A stretch of 64,000 nt of DNA from Deltaproteobacteria bacterium (GCA_016182965.1 JACPFM010000076.1:38678-102677); one strand, 5' to 3'. Numbered from the stretch's first letter, positions 29,641-37,760 are shown. The notes: generated by a model not told the origin, from the letters alone. Program-made: numbers and translations.

Positions 29641-30642
29641 ATGGGCGTGCGGAGTGTCGTCTTCCGATACGACGACCTGCCACGGCTCTTCGACGCGCTC
29701 GACGCGGCGACGGGTCAGGCGTTGCCGGTGCCTCCCGGCGTGATCGTGCGCGACGGCGAGTGGGTGCTCGCGCTCTTCGAGCTGAGCGAGTCGCAGCGCG
29801 CGACCGCGGCGGCGGGTCGCGGCGCGGTCCTCGAGGAGGGCGTGGCGCTGGTCTTCGAGCGCCGCGACTGGGAGCGACTTCGTCGGTTCGCTTCTGCGCG
29901 CGGCGAGTCGCGCGTCCCGATCGTCTCCGGCGAGCGGCCTTCGGTCACGAACCCGCCGGGTCTGACCGCGCAGGCGGCGTCTGCGCCGGTCGCGCCGGCG
30001 ACGACCGAGCCAGAGGTCTCGCGGCACACGCCGCCCGGTGGGCTGCGCGCGATCCCGACGGGCGCCGATCCCTCGCTGCGGCGCACGCAGGCCTGGGAGA
30101 GCGCCGCCGCACCGCTGCCTCCGCCCGTCCCGTCCGAGGCTCCTGACACGAGCACCGACGAGATCGCGCCGGTCGCCGTGCCCTCGAGCGCGCCGCCGCC
30201 GGCCAGCCTCGAGGAGCCGACCGTCCGCCAGCCGCGGCGGCTGCGCGGCGAAGGCGCCCGCGTGCTGCTCGTCGACGACGATCCCGATCTGCGCGAGATC
30301 GTCGGCGCCATGCTCGAGGCCGTGGGGCTCACCGTTACGGTGATCGGCTCGGCCGAGGAGGCGCTGGAGTTGGCGCGCGGCGATGCGCCCGATCTCCTCG
30401 TGCGCGACTGGAACCTCCCCGGGATGAGCGGCCTCGAGCTGTGCAAGGTGATGCGCGCGCACGGCCCGCTCGCCGCGCTGCCGATCCTGTTCCTCACCGC
30501 GCACTCGGCGACGCAGGACATGGTCGAGGCCTTCGCCGCCGGCGCCGACGACTACGTGGTGAAGCCGTTCCGGGCGGCCGAGCTCGGCGCGCGCATCTTC
30601 GGGCTGCTGCGTCGGACCCATGGCGCGGTCGCGCGGCCGTGA
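29641..30642 (+). CDS. response regulator with unassigned N-terminal domain
   Basis: Protein of 333 residues. The first 90 residues form a compact domain (FRYDDLPRLFDALDAATGQ, WVLALFELSES) that I cannot assign. A Pro/Ala/Thr-rich linker of about 110 residues follows. The C-terminal REC domain (about residues 206-328) has the acidic pocket LLVDDDPD, a phosphoacceptor in LLVRDWNLPGMSG, the switch Thr in FLTAHS and the conserved Lys in VVKPF. There is no DNA-binding output domain, so output probably runs through the N-terminal domain. The stop overlaps the GTG of the LpxK-like gene. No histidine kinase is adjacent. Confidence 0.85.
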   Translation: MGVRSVVFRYDDLPRLFDALDAATGQALPVPPGVIVRDGEWVLALFELSESQRATAAAGRGAVLEEGVALVFERRDWERLRRFASARGESRVPIVSGERPSVTNPPGLTAQAASAPVAPATTEPEVSRHTPPGGLRAIPTGADPSLRRTQAWESAAAPLPPPVPSEAPDTSTDEIAPVAVPSSAPPPASLEEPTVRQPRRLRGEGARVLLVDDDPDLREIVGAMLEAVGLTVTVIGSAEEALELARGDAPDLLVRDWNLPGMSGLELCKVMRAHGPLAALPILFLTAHSATQDMVEAFAAGADDYVVKPFRAAELGARIFGLLRRTHGAVARP

Positions 30643-31565
30643 TCGGCCCGACGATCGCCTCGACCGCGCGGGCGCGGCGCGCGATCGCGCGGCTGCTCGA
30701 GGCGCCGAAGCCGGCTTGGATGCGCGGCGTGTCGTTGGATCCGGTCCGCGCGGTGCGCCTCCCTCGCGACGCCGCGGTGATCGGCGTCGGCGGCGCGACG
30801 CTCGGCGGGTCGGGCCGCACGCCGCTCGCCATCGCGATCGCCCGCGCGCTGCGGGCGAGCGGCGCGACGGTCGCGTTCGTCGCGCACGGCTACGGCGGCG
30901 CGGTGCGACGCGCGCGGATCGTCGTCGCCGGCGATCGCGCGTGCGACGTCGGCGACGAGGCTACCATCGCGGCGCGCGCGCTCGCGCCGTCGGTCCCGGT
31001 GGTGGTCGGTCCACGACAGGACGCGATCGATCTCGCGGCTCGTCACGCGCAGGTCGTGGTCGTCGATCGTCTGCTGCAGACGCGCCCGCGACGGCTCGCG
31101 CGCTCGGTGCTCGCGGTCGACGCGCGTGCGCCGTGGGGCTCGGGCGCCACGCTGCCGTTCGGCGATCTCCTGGCCTCGCCCGAGCGCCTCCGCGAGGTCA
31201 GCGATCTCGTCGTGCCGATCGGTGGCCCGGAGGCGCCGGAGCGCTGCGCGGTCGGGGGCATCGCGGGGCTGCGCGTCGGCGCCATCGCGACGCTCGCTCG
31301 GCCGACGCGCATGCGCGAGGCGCTCGCGCGGCTCGGCGTCGAGCCGCTGGCGTTCGTCGAGCGCGCCGATCACGCGCCGTTCTCGCGCGACGAGCTGCGC
31401 GCGCTCGACGGCGCTCGCGCGACGCTCCGCCTCGACGGGTGGATCGTCGACGCGAAGACGGCGGCGTGGTGGCCGCCCGATCGGTCGCGCGAGATCCGTC
31501 TGCTCTCCCACGAAGTGACGCTTTCGCCCGCGCTGGTCGAGCTGCTAGGCTCCCGCGCCGCATGA
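30639..31565 (+). CDS. LpxK-like protein (divergent tetraacyldisaccharide 4'-kinase)
   Basis: Protein of 308 residues with the LpxK layout: IGVGGATLGGSGRTP in place of the P-loop, HGYGG in place of RGYGG, VGDEATIAAR matching GDEP, and VVVDRLLQ at the position of the catalytic DDGLQ. LpxK phosphorylates the lipid A disaccharide at the inner membrane. Here the P-loop Lys is Arg60, one catalytic Asp is replaced, and the C-terminal TEKD motif is IVDAK. The protein may have lost kinase activity or changed substrate. The GTG overlaps the response-regulator stop, and the stop overlaps bioB (ATGA). The short N-terminus lacks most of the usual membrane helix. Confidence 0.7.
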   Translation: MIGPTIASTARARRAIARLLEAPKPAWMRGVSLDPVRAVRLPRDAAVIGVGGATLGGSGRTPLAIAIARALRASGATVAFVAHGYGGAVRRARIVVAGDRACDVGDEATIAARALAPSVPVVVGPRQDAIDLAARHAQVVVVDRLLQTRPRRLARSVLAVDARAPWGSGATLPFGDLLASPERLREVSDLVVPIGGPEAPERCAVGGIAGLRVGAIATLARPTRMREALARLGVEPLAFVERADHAPFSRDELRALDGARATLRLDGWIVDAKTAAWWPPDRSREIRLLSHEVTLSPALVELLGSRAA

Positions 31566-32539
31566 GCGCCGTCCGCCACGACTGGACCGTCCACGAAATC
31601 CGCGAGATCCACGACCTCCCGCTGCCCGAGCTGCTGTTTCGTGCGCAGGGCGTCCATCGCGAGAACTTCAAGAACAACCAGGTGCAGCTGTGCACGCTGC
31701 TCTCGGTGAAGACCGGCGCCTGCCCCGAGAACTGCGCCTACTGCCCGCAGTCGGCGCACCACAAGACGCACGTCGAGCCCGAGAAGATGCTCACCATCGA
31801 CGACGTGCTCGCCGCGGCGAAGCGCGCGAAGGCCGCCGGCGCCACCCGGTTCTGCATGGGTGCCGCCTGGCGCGAGGTGAAGGAGGGCCCGCACTTCGAT
31901 CGGGTCCTCGAGATGGTGCGCGGCGTGAAGGCGCTCGGGATGGAGGCCTGCACGACGCTCGGGATGATCACCGCCGAGCAGGCGAAGAAGCTCAAAGAGG
32001 CGGGCCTCGACACCTACAACCACAACCTCGACACGTCGCCCGAGCACTACAAGAAGATCATCACCACCCGCACCTACGAAGACCGGCTGATCACGCTCAA
32101 GAACGTGCGCGACCAGGGCATCTCGGTCTGCTGCGGCGGCATCATCGGCATGGGCGAGTCGGTCGACGATCGCTGCCGCATGCTCCGCGAGCTGGTGACG
32201 CAGCGACCCCACCCGGAGAGCGCGCCGATCAACACGCTGGTCGCCGTCGAGGGCACGCCGCTCGAGAGCCAGCCGCGCGTCGACGCGATCGAGCTGGTGC
32301 GCATGATCGCGACCGCGCGCATCCTCATGCCGAAGACGAAGGTGCGCCTGAGCGCGGGTCGCCAGCAGATGAGCCGCGAGGCGCAGCTGATGTGCATGCT
32401 CGCTGGCGCGAACTCGATCTTCTACGGCGATCAGCTGCTCACGACGCCGAACTGCGACACCTCCTTCGATCGCGATCTGCTGGCCGTCGCGGGCCTCGAG
32501 CCGATGCCGCCCGAGTCCGTGACCGCGAGCGCGGAGTAG
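31562..32539 (+). CDS. bioB: biotin synthase
   Basis: Radical-SAM enzyme of 325 residues that inserts sulfur into dethiobiotin. The SAM cluster motif is CPENCAYC (C54, C58, C61). Further conserved blocks are RFCMGAAWRE, YNHNLDTSPE, CCGGIIGMGES and the ligand Arg region RLSAGRQQM. The length is normal. The ATG overlaps the LpxK-like stop, giving a translationally coupled operon. bioF and bioD lie 1.4-4.6 kb downstream but are separated by unrelated genes, and bioA is not in the window. Confidence 0.97.
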   Translation: MSAVRHDWTVHEIREIHDLPLPELLFRAQGVHRENFKNNQVQLCTLLSVKTGACPENCAYCPQSAHHKTHVEPEKMLTIDDVLAAAKRAKAAGATRFCMGAAWREVKEGPHFDRVLEMVRGVKALGMEACTTLGMITAEQAKKLKEAGLDTYNHNLDTSPEHYKKIITTRTYEDRLITLKNVRDQGISVCCGGIIGMGESVDDRCRMLRELVTQRPHPESAPINTLVAVEGTPLESQPRVDAIELVRMIATARILMPKTKVRLSAGRQQMSREAQLMCMLAGANSIFYGDQLLTTPNCDTSFDRDLLAVAGLEPMPPESVTASAE

Positions 32540-32543
32540 CCCC

Positions 32544-33098
32544 ATGCGCGCCGCGTCGCTCGCGATCGCGGCTCTGGTGCTGCTCGTCGCGGCGCCGCGC
32601 TCCGCGCACGCGCGCGTGCAGAACAGCGCGTCCGGGCAGCTCGGCGTCGTCGGCGTGGGCGCCGACCGGGACTTCTGGGCGAAGACCCGCGTCAACTACG
32701 GGCTGCGCTTGGAGTCGGTCTGGTTCCGCGAGGGCCCGAAGGACTTCGGCATCGGCCCCTACGTCGAGGCGCGCACGGCGTCGTTCGGGCACGGCGATTA
32801 CGGCGGCGGCCTCGTCGCGGTGCTGCCGGTGCATCACACGTTCCCGCTCTGGATCGGCGGAGGCGGCTTCGCCCGCCGGGAGGACGCTGCCTTTGGCCCG
32901 GGCTTCAACGGCTTCGTCGCCTGGGGCGGCCGCAGCTTCAACCACCACGGCAGCTACGCCATGGCCTACGGCCTGCTGCTCGACGGGCGTGTGCATCGCG
33001 GTCCGGTGCCCGGCTTCGACCTGGTGATGACCGCCTCTGTCGATCTGCAGTGGTTGTCCTACCCGGTCCTGTACGCCATCAGCGCGCTCAGACACTGA
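32544..33098 (+). CDS. predicted outer-membrane beta-barrel-like protein
   Basis: Exported protein of 184 residues: signal peptide MRAASLAIAALVLLVAAPRSAHA, then Gly- and aromatic-rich alternating segments (GQLGVVGVGADRDFW, GLRLESVWF, GGGLVAVLPV, GSYAMAYGLLL). These look like amphipathic beta strands of a small barrel. I do not recognise a specific family. It starts 4 bases after bioB and is probably in the same transcript. The C-terminus (SALRH) lacks the usual terminal Phe of many outer-membrane proteins, so the barrel assignment is tentative. Confidence 0.6.
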   Translation: MRAASLAIAALVLLVAAPRSAHARVQNSASGQLGVVGVGADRDFWAKTRVNYGLRLESVWFREGPKDFGIGPYVEARTASFGHGDYGGGLVAVLPVHHTFPLWIGGGGFARREDAAFGPGFNGFVAWGGRSFNHHGSYAMAYGLLLDGRVHRGPVPGFDLVMTASVDLQWLSYPVLYAISALRH

Positions 33099-33131
33099 AC
33101 GTTCGTGCTTCCTATCAACTGGCGGTGGCGA

Positions 33132-33137
33132 TAGCCT
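33132..33137 (+). promoter_or_regulatory. candidate -10 element (TAGCCT) for zapA
   Basis: TAGCCT ends 11 bases before the ATG at 33149, predicting a leader of about four bases. No Shine-Dalgarno sequence is visible. Confidence 0.3.
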
Positions 33138-33148
33138 CGCTGTGTTCG

Positions 33149-33484
33149 ATGCAGGCGCGGACTCCGGTTTCTCTCAACGTCGGCGGGCAGCAGTACCGCG
33201 TCGTCGCGAGCGTTCCCGAAGAGACGCTGCGCCGTCTGGCGTCCGTGGTCGACGATCGCATTCGCGCGATCGTCCCCAAGGGCAAGGCCGTCACGCCGAA
33301 CGCCATCCTGCTCGCCGCGATCGCGCTGGCCAACGAGGTCGAGGAAGAGCGCGGCAAGCGCGAGGCGGTCGAGGCCCGCAGCCGCGATCTCCTTCGGCGC
33401 CTGCTCACCCGCATCGACGAGGCGCTCGAGACGGGCGACGCGGACGACGATCCGTCGCCCGTCCCGCCGCCCGCCGCGTTCTGA
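33149..33484 (+). CDS. zapA: cell division protein ZapA
   Basis: Protein of 111 residues with the ZapA pattern: an N-terminal strand-loop region (VSLNVGGQQYRVVASVPEETLRRLASVVDDRI) followed by a long coiled-coil helix (ILLAAIALANEVEEERGKREAVEARSRD, split here for length as residues about 55-90). ZapA crosslinks FtsZ filaments in the cytokinetic ring. Length is normal, and the acidic C-terminal tail is variable in the family. No 6S RNA-like hairpin was recognised next to it. The stop is 6 bases from the convergent LAGLIDADG-like gene. Confidence 0.85.
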   Translation: MQARTPVSLNVGGQQYRVVASVPEETLRRLASVVDDRIRAIVPKGKAVTPNAILLAAIALANEVEEERGKREAVEARSRDLLRRLLTRIDEALETGDADDDPSPVPPPAAF

Positions 33485-33490
33485 GCGCCT

Positions 33491-33856
33491 TCACCCGCCG
33501 AGCCCGGGGTCGCCGTCGGCTGGGGCGTCGGGGCTGAGGCCATAGGTGCGGCACATCGCGTGGAAGCGCGCCGCGACATGGTCGTCGAGCCACGCGGCGT
33601 GCCGCGCGATGAGCGGGGCCAGCGTCTGCCGGAGGAAGCTGCCGCGGGCCATCCACTGGAAGTAGCTGCGGCCTCCGTGGAAGTACGGTCCGTACAGCTT
33701 GCTCTCGGGGAAGCGCCGCTCGAGCCAGTAGAACAGCTTCGCGTGGCGCGCGTGCATGCGCAGCGTGACCTGCGGCTGCCGCCCCGTGCCGCCGAAGCTG
33801 CCCTCGCCTGCGAGAAGGCCCAGAACGAAGCCGGCTTCGAAGTCGCTGAGCTCCAC
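33491..33856 (-). CDS. LAGLIDADG-like homing endonuclease domain protein
   Basis: Protein of 121 residues with one LAGLIDADG-type motif near the N-terminus (FVLGLLAGEGSF, residues 10-21; acidic Glu18). It is followed by the typical strand and helix pattern: QVTLRMHARHAKLFYWLERR, then GRSYFQWMARG. The family forms homodimeric DNA-cutting enzymes when one motif is present. There is no intron or intein around it; it stands alone between zapA and bioF. A free-standing mobile gene, a domesticated DNA-binding protein and a WhiA-like regulator fragment are all possible. The ATG at 33856 is the natural start. It is divergent from bioF. Confidence 0.7.
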   Translation of the reverse strand: MELSDFEAGFVLGLLAGEGSFGGTGRQPQVTLRMHARHAKLFYWLERRFPESKLYGPYFHGGRSYFQWMARGSFLRQTLAPLIARHAAWLDDHVAARFHAMCRTYGLSPDAPADGDPGLGG

Positions 33857-33936
33857 CGCGCGAGCGTTACACCGTAAGGTGCCCCGTGCAACACCGTCTC
33901 GACGGCGTGGCAGCCGGGTTGTAGAGGGTTCGCGCG

Positions 33937-35046
33937 ATGATCGACTGGTTGGAGGACGAGTTGGCCGGCCTTCGCGCCGGGGGGTTGCTCCGCGCTCGTC
34001 GAGAGCCGCTCGTCGAGCCTGGCCCCTGGGTAGAGCGCGGCGGCCGTCGTCTCCTGAACCTGTGCTCGAACGATTACCTCAGCCTGGCCGGCCGGCGGGT
34101 CGAAGCCATCGCGGGATCGGGCGCGAGCCGGCTCATCGCCGGCGACCTGGTCGAACACCGGTCGCTCGAGCGCGCCCTCGCCGCATGGCTGGGGACGGAG
34201 GACGCGCTCGTCTTCTCCAGCGGCTACGCGGCGAACGTCGGGACGATCGCGGCGCTCGCCGGACCCGGCACGCTCGTGGTGTCCGACGCCCTGAACCACG
34301 CGAGCCTCATCGACGGGTGCCGGCTCTCCCGTGCGCGGGTCGTCGTCGTTCCGCACCTCGACGTCAGAGCCGTCGCCGAGGCCTTGGCCGGTGCGTCCGA
34401 GCGGCGGCGCCTCGTGGTGACCGACGGTTACTTCTCGATGGACGGTACCGTCGCGCCCATCGCCGGGCTCGCCGAGATCTGCCGTCGCGAGCGCGCCGGC
34501 CTGTACGTCGACGAGGCCCATGCCCTGGGCGTGTTCGGCCCCGAGGGACGAGGCGTCGCGGCCGAGGCAGGGGTCATCCCCGACGTGCTGATGGGGACGC
34601 TCGGGAAGGCGTTCGGGTCGAGTGGGGCGTTCGTGGCGGGCTCGGCAGCGCTGACCTCCTGGCTGTGGAATGCGGCTCGGTCGTTCGTCTTCTCGACGGG
34701 CATCGCGCCGGCGGCTGCCGTCGCGGCCATGGCCTCGCTGCCAGAGGTCCGGGGCGGAGAACGGACGAGGCGGCTGCGCGAGAACTGCGTGCGGCTCCGG
34801 GACAGCGTGTCACGTGAAACATTGCTGCCTTCGACGGGCCCGATCCTGCCCTTCCTCCTCGGGGCGCCGGAGCGCGCGGTCGCGGCGATGGAGCGCCTGT
34901 TGGAGGAGGGGATCTTCGCGCAAGCGATCCGACCGCCGACGGTGCCGAAGGGGACGTCGCGTTTGAGGGTGACGGTCCACGCGGGGCACGAGCTGGAGGA
35001 TCTGGACCGTGCTGCGGAGGCGTTGCGGCGGGTGCTGAAGGGGTAG
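33937..35046 (+). CDS. bioF: 8-amino-7-oxononanoate synthase
   Basis: PLP-dependent enzyme of 369 residues that condenses pimeloyl-ACP/CoA with alanine. Conserved features are NLCSNDYLSLAG, LVEHRSLERALAAWLG, DALNHASLIDG, YVDEAHALGVFGP and the PLP Lys224 in TLGKAFGS. Length is slightly short but complete. An AGAGGG lies about 10 bases before the ATG. A parS-like palindrome lies inside the coding region (34806-34821). A 200-bp hexanucleotide array begins 12 bases after the stop. bioD is convergent downstream. Confidence 0.95.
   Translation: MIDWLEDELAGLRAGGLLRARREPLVEPGPWVERGGRRLLNLCSNDYLSLAGRRVEAIAGSGASRLIAGDLVEHRSLERALAAWLGTEDALVFSSGYAANVGTIAALAGPGTLVVSDALNHASLIDGCRLSRARVVVVPHLDVRAVAEALAGASERRRLVVTDGYFSMDGTVAPIAGLAEICRRERAGLYVDEAHALGVFGPEGRGVAAEAGVIPDVLMGTLGKAFGSSGAFVAGSAALTSWLWNAARSFVFSTGIAPAAAVAAMASLPEVRGGERTRRLRENCVRLRDSVSRETLLPSTGPILPFLLGAPERAVAAMERLLEEGIFAQAIRPPTVPKGTSRLRVTVHAGHELEDLDRAAEALRRVLKG
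34806..34821. promoter_or_regulatory. parS-like palindrome inside bioF
   Basis: CGTGTCACGTGAAACA matches the general bacterial parS consensus TGTTTCACGTGAAACA at 14 of 16 positions. The 14-base core is identical to the site at 36902-36915. ParB binding is inferred only. Confidence 0.45.
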
Positions 35047-35486
35047 GAGAGGCGAGCCGACGCGGAGGCGAAGGCGGACGCGAAGGCGGACGCGAACGCG
35101 AACGCGGACGCGAAGGCGGACGCGAACGCGAACGCGGACGCGAAGGCGGACGCGGACGCGAACGCGAACGCGGACGCGAAGGCGGACGCGGACGCGAACG
35201 CGGACGCGAAGGCGGACGCGAAGGCGGAGGCGGACGCGAAGGCGGAGGCGGAGGCGGACGCACGCGGAAGGCGAGCGGAGCGCGATCGTTCGGGGGCACG
35301 TGGGCCCCGGACGGGATCAAGGCCGGCAGCGCTGAAGGTGCCGACGTCGCCGAAGGGTCCGGCGGGCGGACCCAATCCTGCCGGGCGTCCTTCGTGGGTG
35401 CGGAGAGTCGTCTGACGCGAGGTGCGACGTGACACCGCTCCCGAGGCACGGAACGCGAGAGCGCCCGCGCGCGATCGTGGTCCGGA
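35047..35486. other. non-coding stretch between convergent bioF and bioD
   Basis: About 440 bp without a credible gene. The first half is the hexanucleotide array (35058-35261). The rest is ordinary GC-rich DNA in which I see no hairpin or motif. No conventional terminator was found for bioF or bioD. Confidence 0.6.
35058..35261 (+). repeat. GCGNAN hexanucleotide array (about 34 units)
   Basis: About 204 bp of six-base units, mainly GCGGAC, GCGAAC, GCGAAG and GCGGAG, in irregular order. It starts 12 bases after the bioF stop and reads in bioF sense. Similar units occur in coding DNA at 43592-43738 (Ala-Asp/Asn) and 11319-11361 (Ser-Ala), and after the ABC gene at 36715-36840. Confidence 0.9.
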
Positions 35487-36113
35487 TCAGCGCCGGCTTC
35501 GCATCTCCTCCGCAAACGCCTGGAGATCGGCGACGTCCCCGGGAGTCCTCATGCGCAACACCGCGTGGCGCGCCGCGAGCTCGCGGTCGTTGGTCGCGAC
35601 GGCGGGATCGGCTGCGGAGCCGCCCGTCAGCACCACGGCGTCCATGGCCAGTCCGTCTGCCCGAAGCGCCCGCCTGCACGCCTCGACGTCGTGGAGGACA
35701 CCGAGCCGATTCGGGGCCACCAGAAGGAGCCGGGCGGGCTCCAGGTCGCGCAGCCAGTCGGCCGCGGTCAGCTCGTCGGTCAAGGGCGAGTAGAGGCCAC
35801 CGGGCGGCTCGACGACGAGCACGTCCACCCGGGCAGCGCGCTCCACCGCCTCGCGGCGAAGCGCGGCCGGGTCCAGAACGACACCCTCGAGCCGTGCTGC
35901 CACGTTCGGGGCCACCGGGGTCCGCAGCCCGACACCAGGTCCCGCATCGGCCCCGCTCGCACGAGCCAGCGCGCGCCCGTCCTCGTCGCCACCCGTCTCG
36001 ACCGGCTTGAACGCTCCGACGCGAAGGCCGCACGCCGCGAGCGCGCGCACGAGGGCGATCGCGACCGTGGTCTTGCCGACGCCGGTTCCTGTGCCCGTGA
36101 CGGCGACGATCAT
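35487..36113 (-). CDS. bioD: dethiobiotin synthetase
   Basis: ATP-dependent carboxylase of 208 residues that closes the ureido ring of dethiobiotin. It has the P-loop TGTGTGVGKTT (Lys14), the substrate-binding GAFKPVETG, VVEPPGGLYSP and the nucleotide-binding end LVAPNRLGVLHD. The family usually has VEGAGGLxxP; here the Gly-Ala pair is Pro-Pro, a conservative oddity. Length is normal. It is convergent with bioF and completes three of the four late biotin steps in the window. Confidence 0.93.
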   Translation of the reverse strand: MIVAVTGTGTGVGKTTVAIALVRALAACGLRVGAFKPVETGGDEDGRALARASGADAGPGVGLRTPVAPNVAARLEGVVLDPAALRREAVERAARVDVLVVEPPGGLYSPLTDELTAADWLRDLEPARLLLVAPNRLGVLHDVEACRRALRADGLAMDAVVLTGGSAADPAVATNDRELAARHAVLRMRTPGDVADLQAFAEEMRSRR

Positions 36114-36915
36114 GGATGGGTCTTACGGCCCGGCCGGGCGTCCTTCAATCGACGCCGCGCGAACTGGGGGGGCGCCGCCAGAACCACGGCCGACGCAGGC
36201 GCCGGTCCGATCGGTTCCCACCCAGGAGCTGTCAGGACGGCCCCTTGGCTGAAACGGCTGAAACCGGTTGAACCCGGGCACCGCCAGCCGGGCGGAGCCC
36301 TCCGGGCTGAGAGCCGATCGTCTCCGGGAATCGAAGGCCGTCGGGCTCACCTTGCGGCTACGAGGCTGGCTGGCTTCGTAGGCCTGTTCGCGCCGGGCCT
36401 CCTCCTCGTCACCGACGAAGGCCGCATCCGCTTCGCCAACCGGCGCTGCCGCCGGACGCTCCGCGGCGGGCATCGCGAGCACCGCCAGGCCTACCGGCGG
36501 CGCCGCGGTCACGGCCGACGTCCTCGCAGCGAGGACCTCGAGGCCGTGCGGTGAGTCGGCGAACCTCGAGAGGACTCGCACGAGCAGGCGCTGCCCCGGA
36601 CCTCGGGCACCTCCAGCCCGAAGGGATCTCCCGACATGCCTTCATGCCTCGACGCCGGACCGCGGGGCGGTGCACGTCGCCGCCCGCAACCGGCTCCCCG
36701 AGAGCCCCGCTTTCGCCCTCGCGCCAGCATCGGCCTCCGCGTCCACCCTCGCCGCCACCCCCGCGTGCGCGTGCGCGTGCGCCTCCGCGTTCGCGTTCGC
36801 CCTCGCGCGCGCCTCGGCCTTCGCCTCCGCCTCCACGCCCGAGCGCGCAGACCGACCACCCGGTCGGCCCCAACGGTCCTACAAAAACGAGCCCTCGCCC
36901 CGTGTCACGTGAAAC
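36114..36915. other. gene-poor stretch with repeats and a parS-like site
   Basis: About 800 bp without a gene I can support. 36381-36449 on the plus strand translates to a PAS-like stretch (LLLVTDEGRIRFANRRC) with no intact frame around it, possibly a gene remnant. 36715-36840 is a hexanucleotide-type array. 36901-36916 is a parS-like palindrome next to the ABC gene stop. Confidence 0.5.
36715..36840 (-). repeat. degenerate GCGNAN hexanucleotide array
   Basis: Read on the minus strand this is a run of GCGGAG, GCGAAG, GCGAAC and GCGCAC-type hexamers, less regular than at 35058-35261. It lies downstream of the ABC ATPase stop (36916) in that gene's sense orientation. This parallels the array after bioF. 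Confidence 0.7.
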
Positions 36916-36916
36916 T
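36901..36916. promoter_or_regulatory. parS-like palindrome at the ABC gene stop
   Basis: CGTGTCACGTGAAACT matches the parS consensus at 13 of 16 positions and shares a 14-base core (GTGTCACGTGAAAC) with the site in bioF. It abuts the stop codon at 36916. Confidence 0.4.
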
Positions 36917-37575
36917 CAGCGACCCTCCAGCCGCGCGAGCTTCCCCTCCCGCAACGCCCAGTACCGCCCCGCGAGCGCCGCGGCGAACGGCACGTCGTGC
37001 GTCACCGTCAACACGATCGTCCCCTTGGTCGCGACCCCCGCCAGCAGCTTCGCGAGCCGCTCCACGGCGGCGACGTCGAGCCCCGTCGACGGCTCGTCGA
37101 GCAGCAGCACGTCCGGAGCGCCGAGCAGCGTTCGTCCGAGCGCGACGCGCTGGCGCTGGCCGCGGGACATCTCGCGAATCTTCCGCCCGCGGAGGTGGGC
37201 GATCCCGAGCTCCTCGGAGACCTCCTTCCAGGCGGACTCCGCGTCGAGACCACGCAGCCGGGCGTGGAGCGCGATGTTCGCGAAGGGATCGAGGTCGGCG
37301 TAGAGGCCGAGGTCGTGACCGAGCCAGCCGCAGCGGCGCCGCAGATCGCCGCCCTCGGCCGCCAGATCGCGGCCCGCCTGCAGCAACACGCGCCCCGCGG
37401 AGGGCCGGATGCGGCCGCCGAGAAGTGAGAGCAGCGTGGACTTCCCGGCGCCGTTCGGGCCCTCGATGACATGCACCAGGCCACGGTCGAACACCGCATC
37501 GACGCCCCGGAGCACGCGCGCGGCCCCGAGGACCTTCGTCAGACCGACCGTTCGCAGGATCAACTCGTCAGCCAT
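36916..37575 (-). CDS. ABC transporter ATP-binding protein (CcmA-like)
   Basis: ATPase of 219 residues: Walker A EGPNGAGKST (Lys45), signature MSRGQRQRVALG, Walker B DVLLLDEPSTGLD and the switch His in VTHDVPF. The short length and the N-terminus resemble CcmA, which drives cytochrome c maturation system I together with CcmB. No permease gene is adjacent, but ccmF-ccmH and a ccmI-like gene lie 11 kb away, which makes a CcmA role plausible. Other small ABC exporters fit equally well. The ATG at 37575 is preferred; ATG 37584 would add three residues. It is divergent from the moxR operon. Confidence 0.8.
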   Translation of the reverse strand: MADELILRTVGLTKVLGAARVLRGVDAVFDRGLVHVIEGPNGAGKSTLLSLLGGRIRPSAGRVLLQAGRDLAAEGGDLRRRCGWLGHDLGLYADLDPFANIALHARLRGLDAESAWKEVSEELGIAHLRGRKIREMSRGQRQRVALGRTLLGAPDVLLLDEPSTGLDVAAVERLAKLLAGVATKGTIVLTVTHDVPFAAALAGRYWALREGKLARLEGR

Positions 37576-37760
37576 GAGACCCATCCAAGGCAGCGTTGGT
37601 GATTTCCCTGCCATACCGCTTCGTCAGCCGGGCAGGCCAGGTCGAGCGAGCGAGCGCAAGGCCGATTGTCCCCATGACCACCATATAGACAAAACGGACA
37701 ACCGCCCGCCGCCGTGACCGCCAACCGCGCGTGAGAGCGTGACCTGCACCGGCGCCTTGC

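Noticed and set aside
36123..36581. Minus-strand open frame of 152 codons upstream of bioD
   Set aside because: Biased composition, no signal or motif, no ribosome binding site; treated as non-coding.
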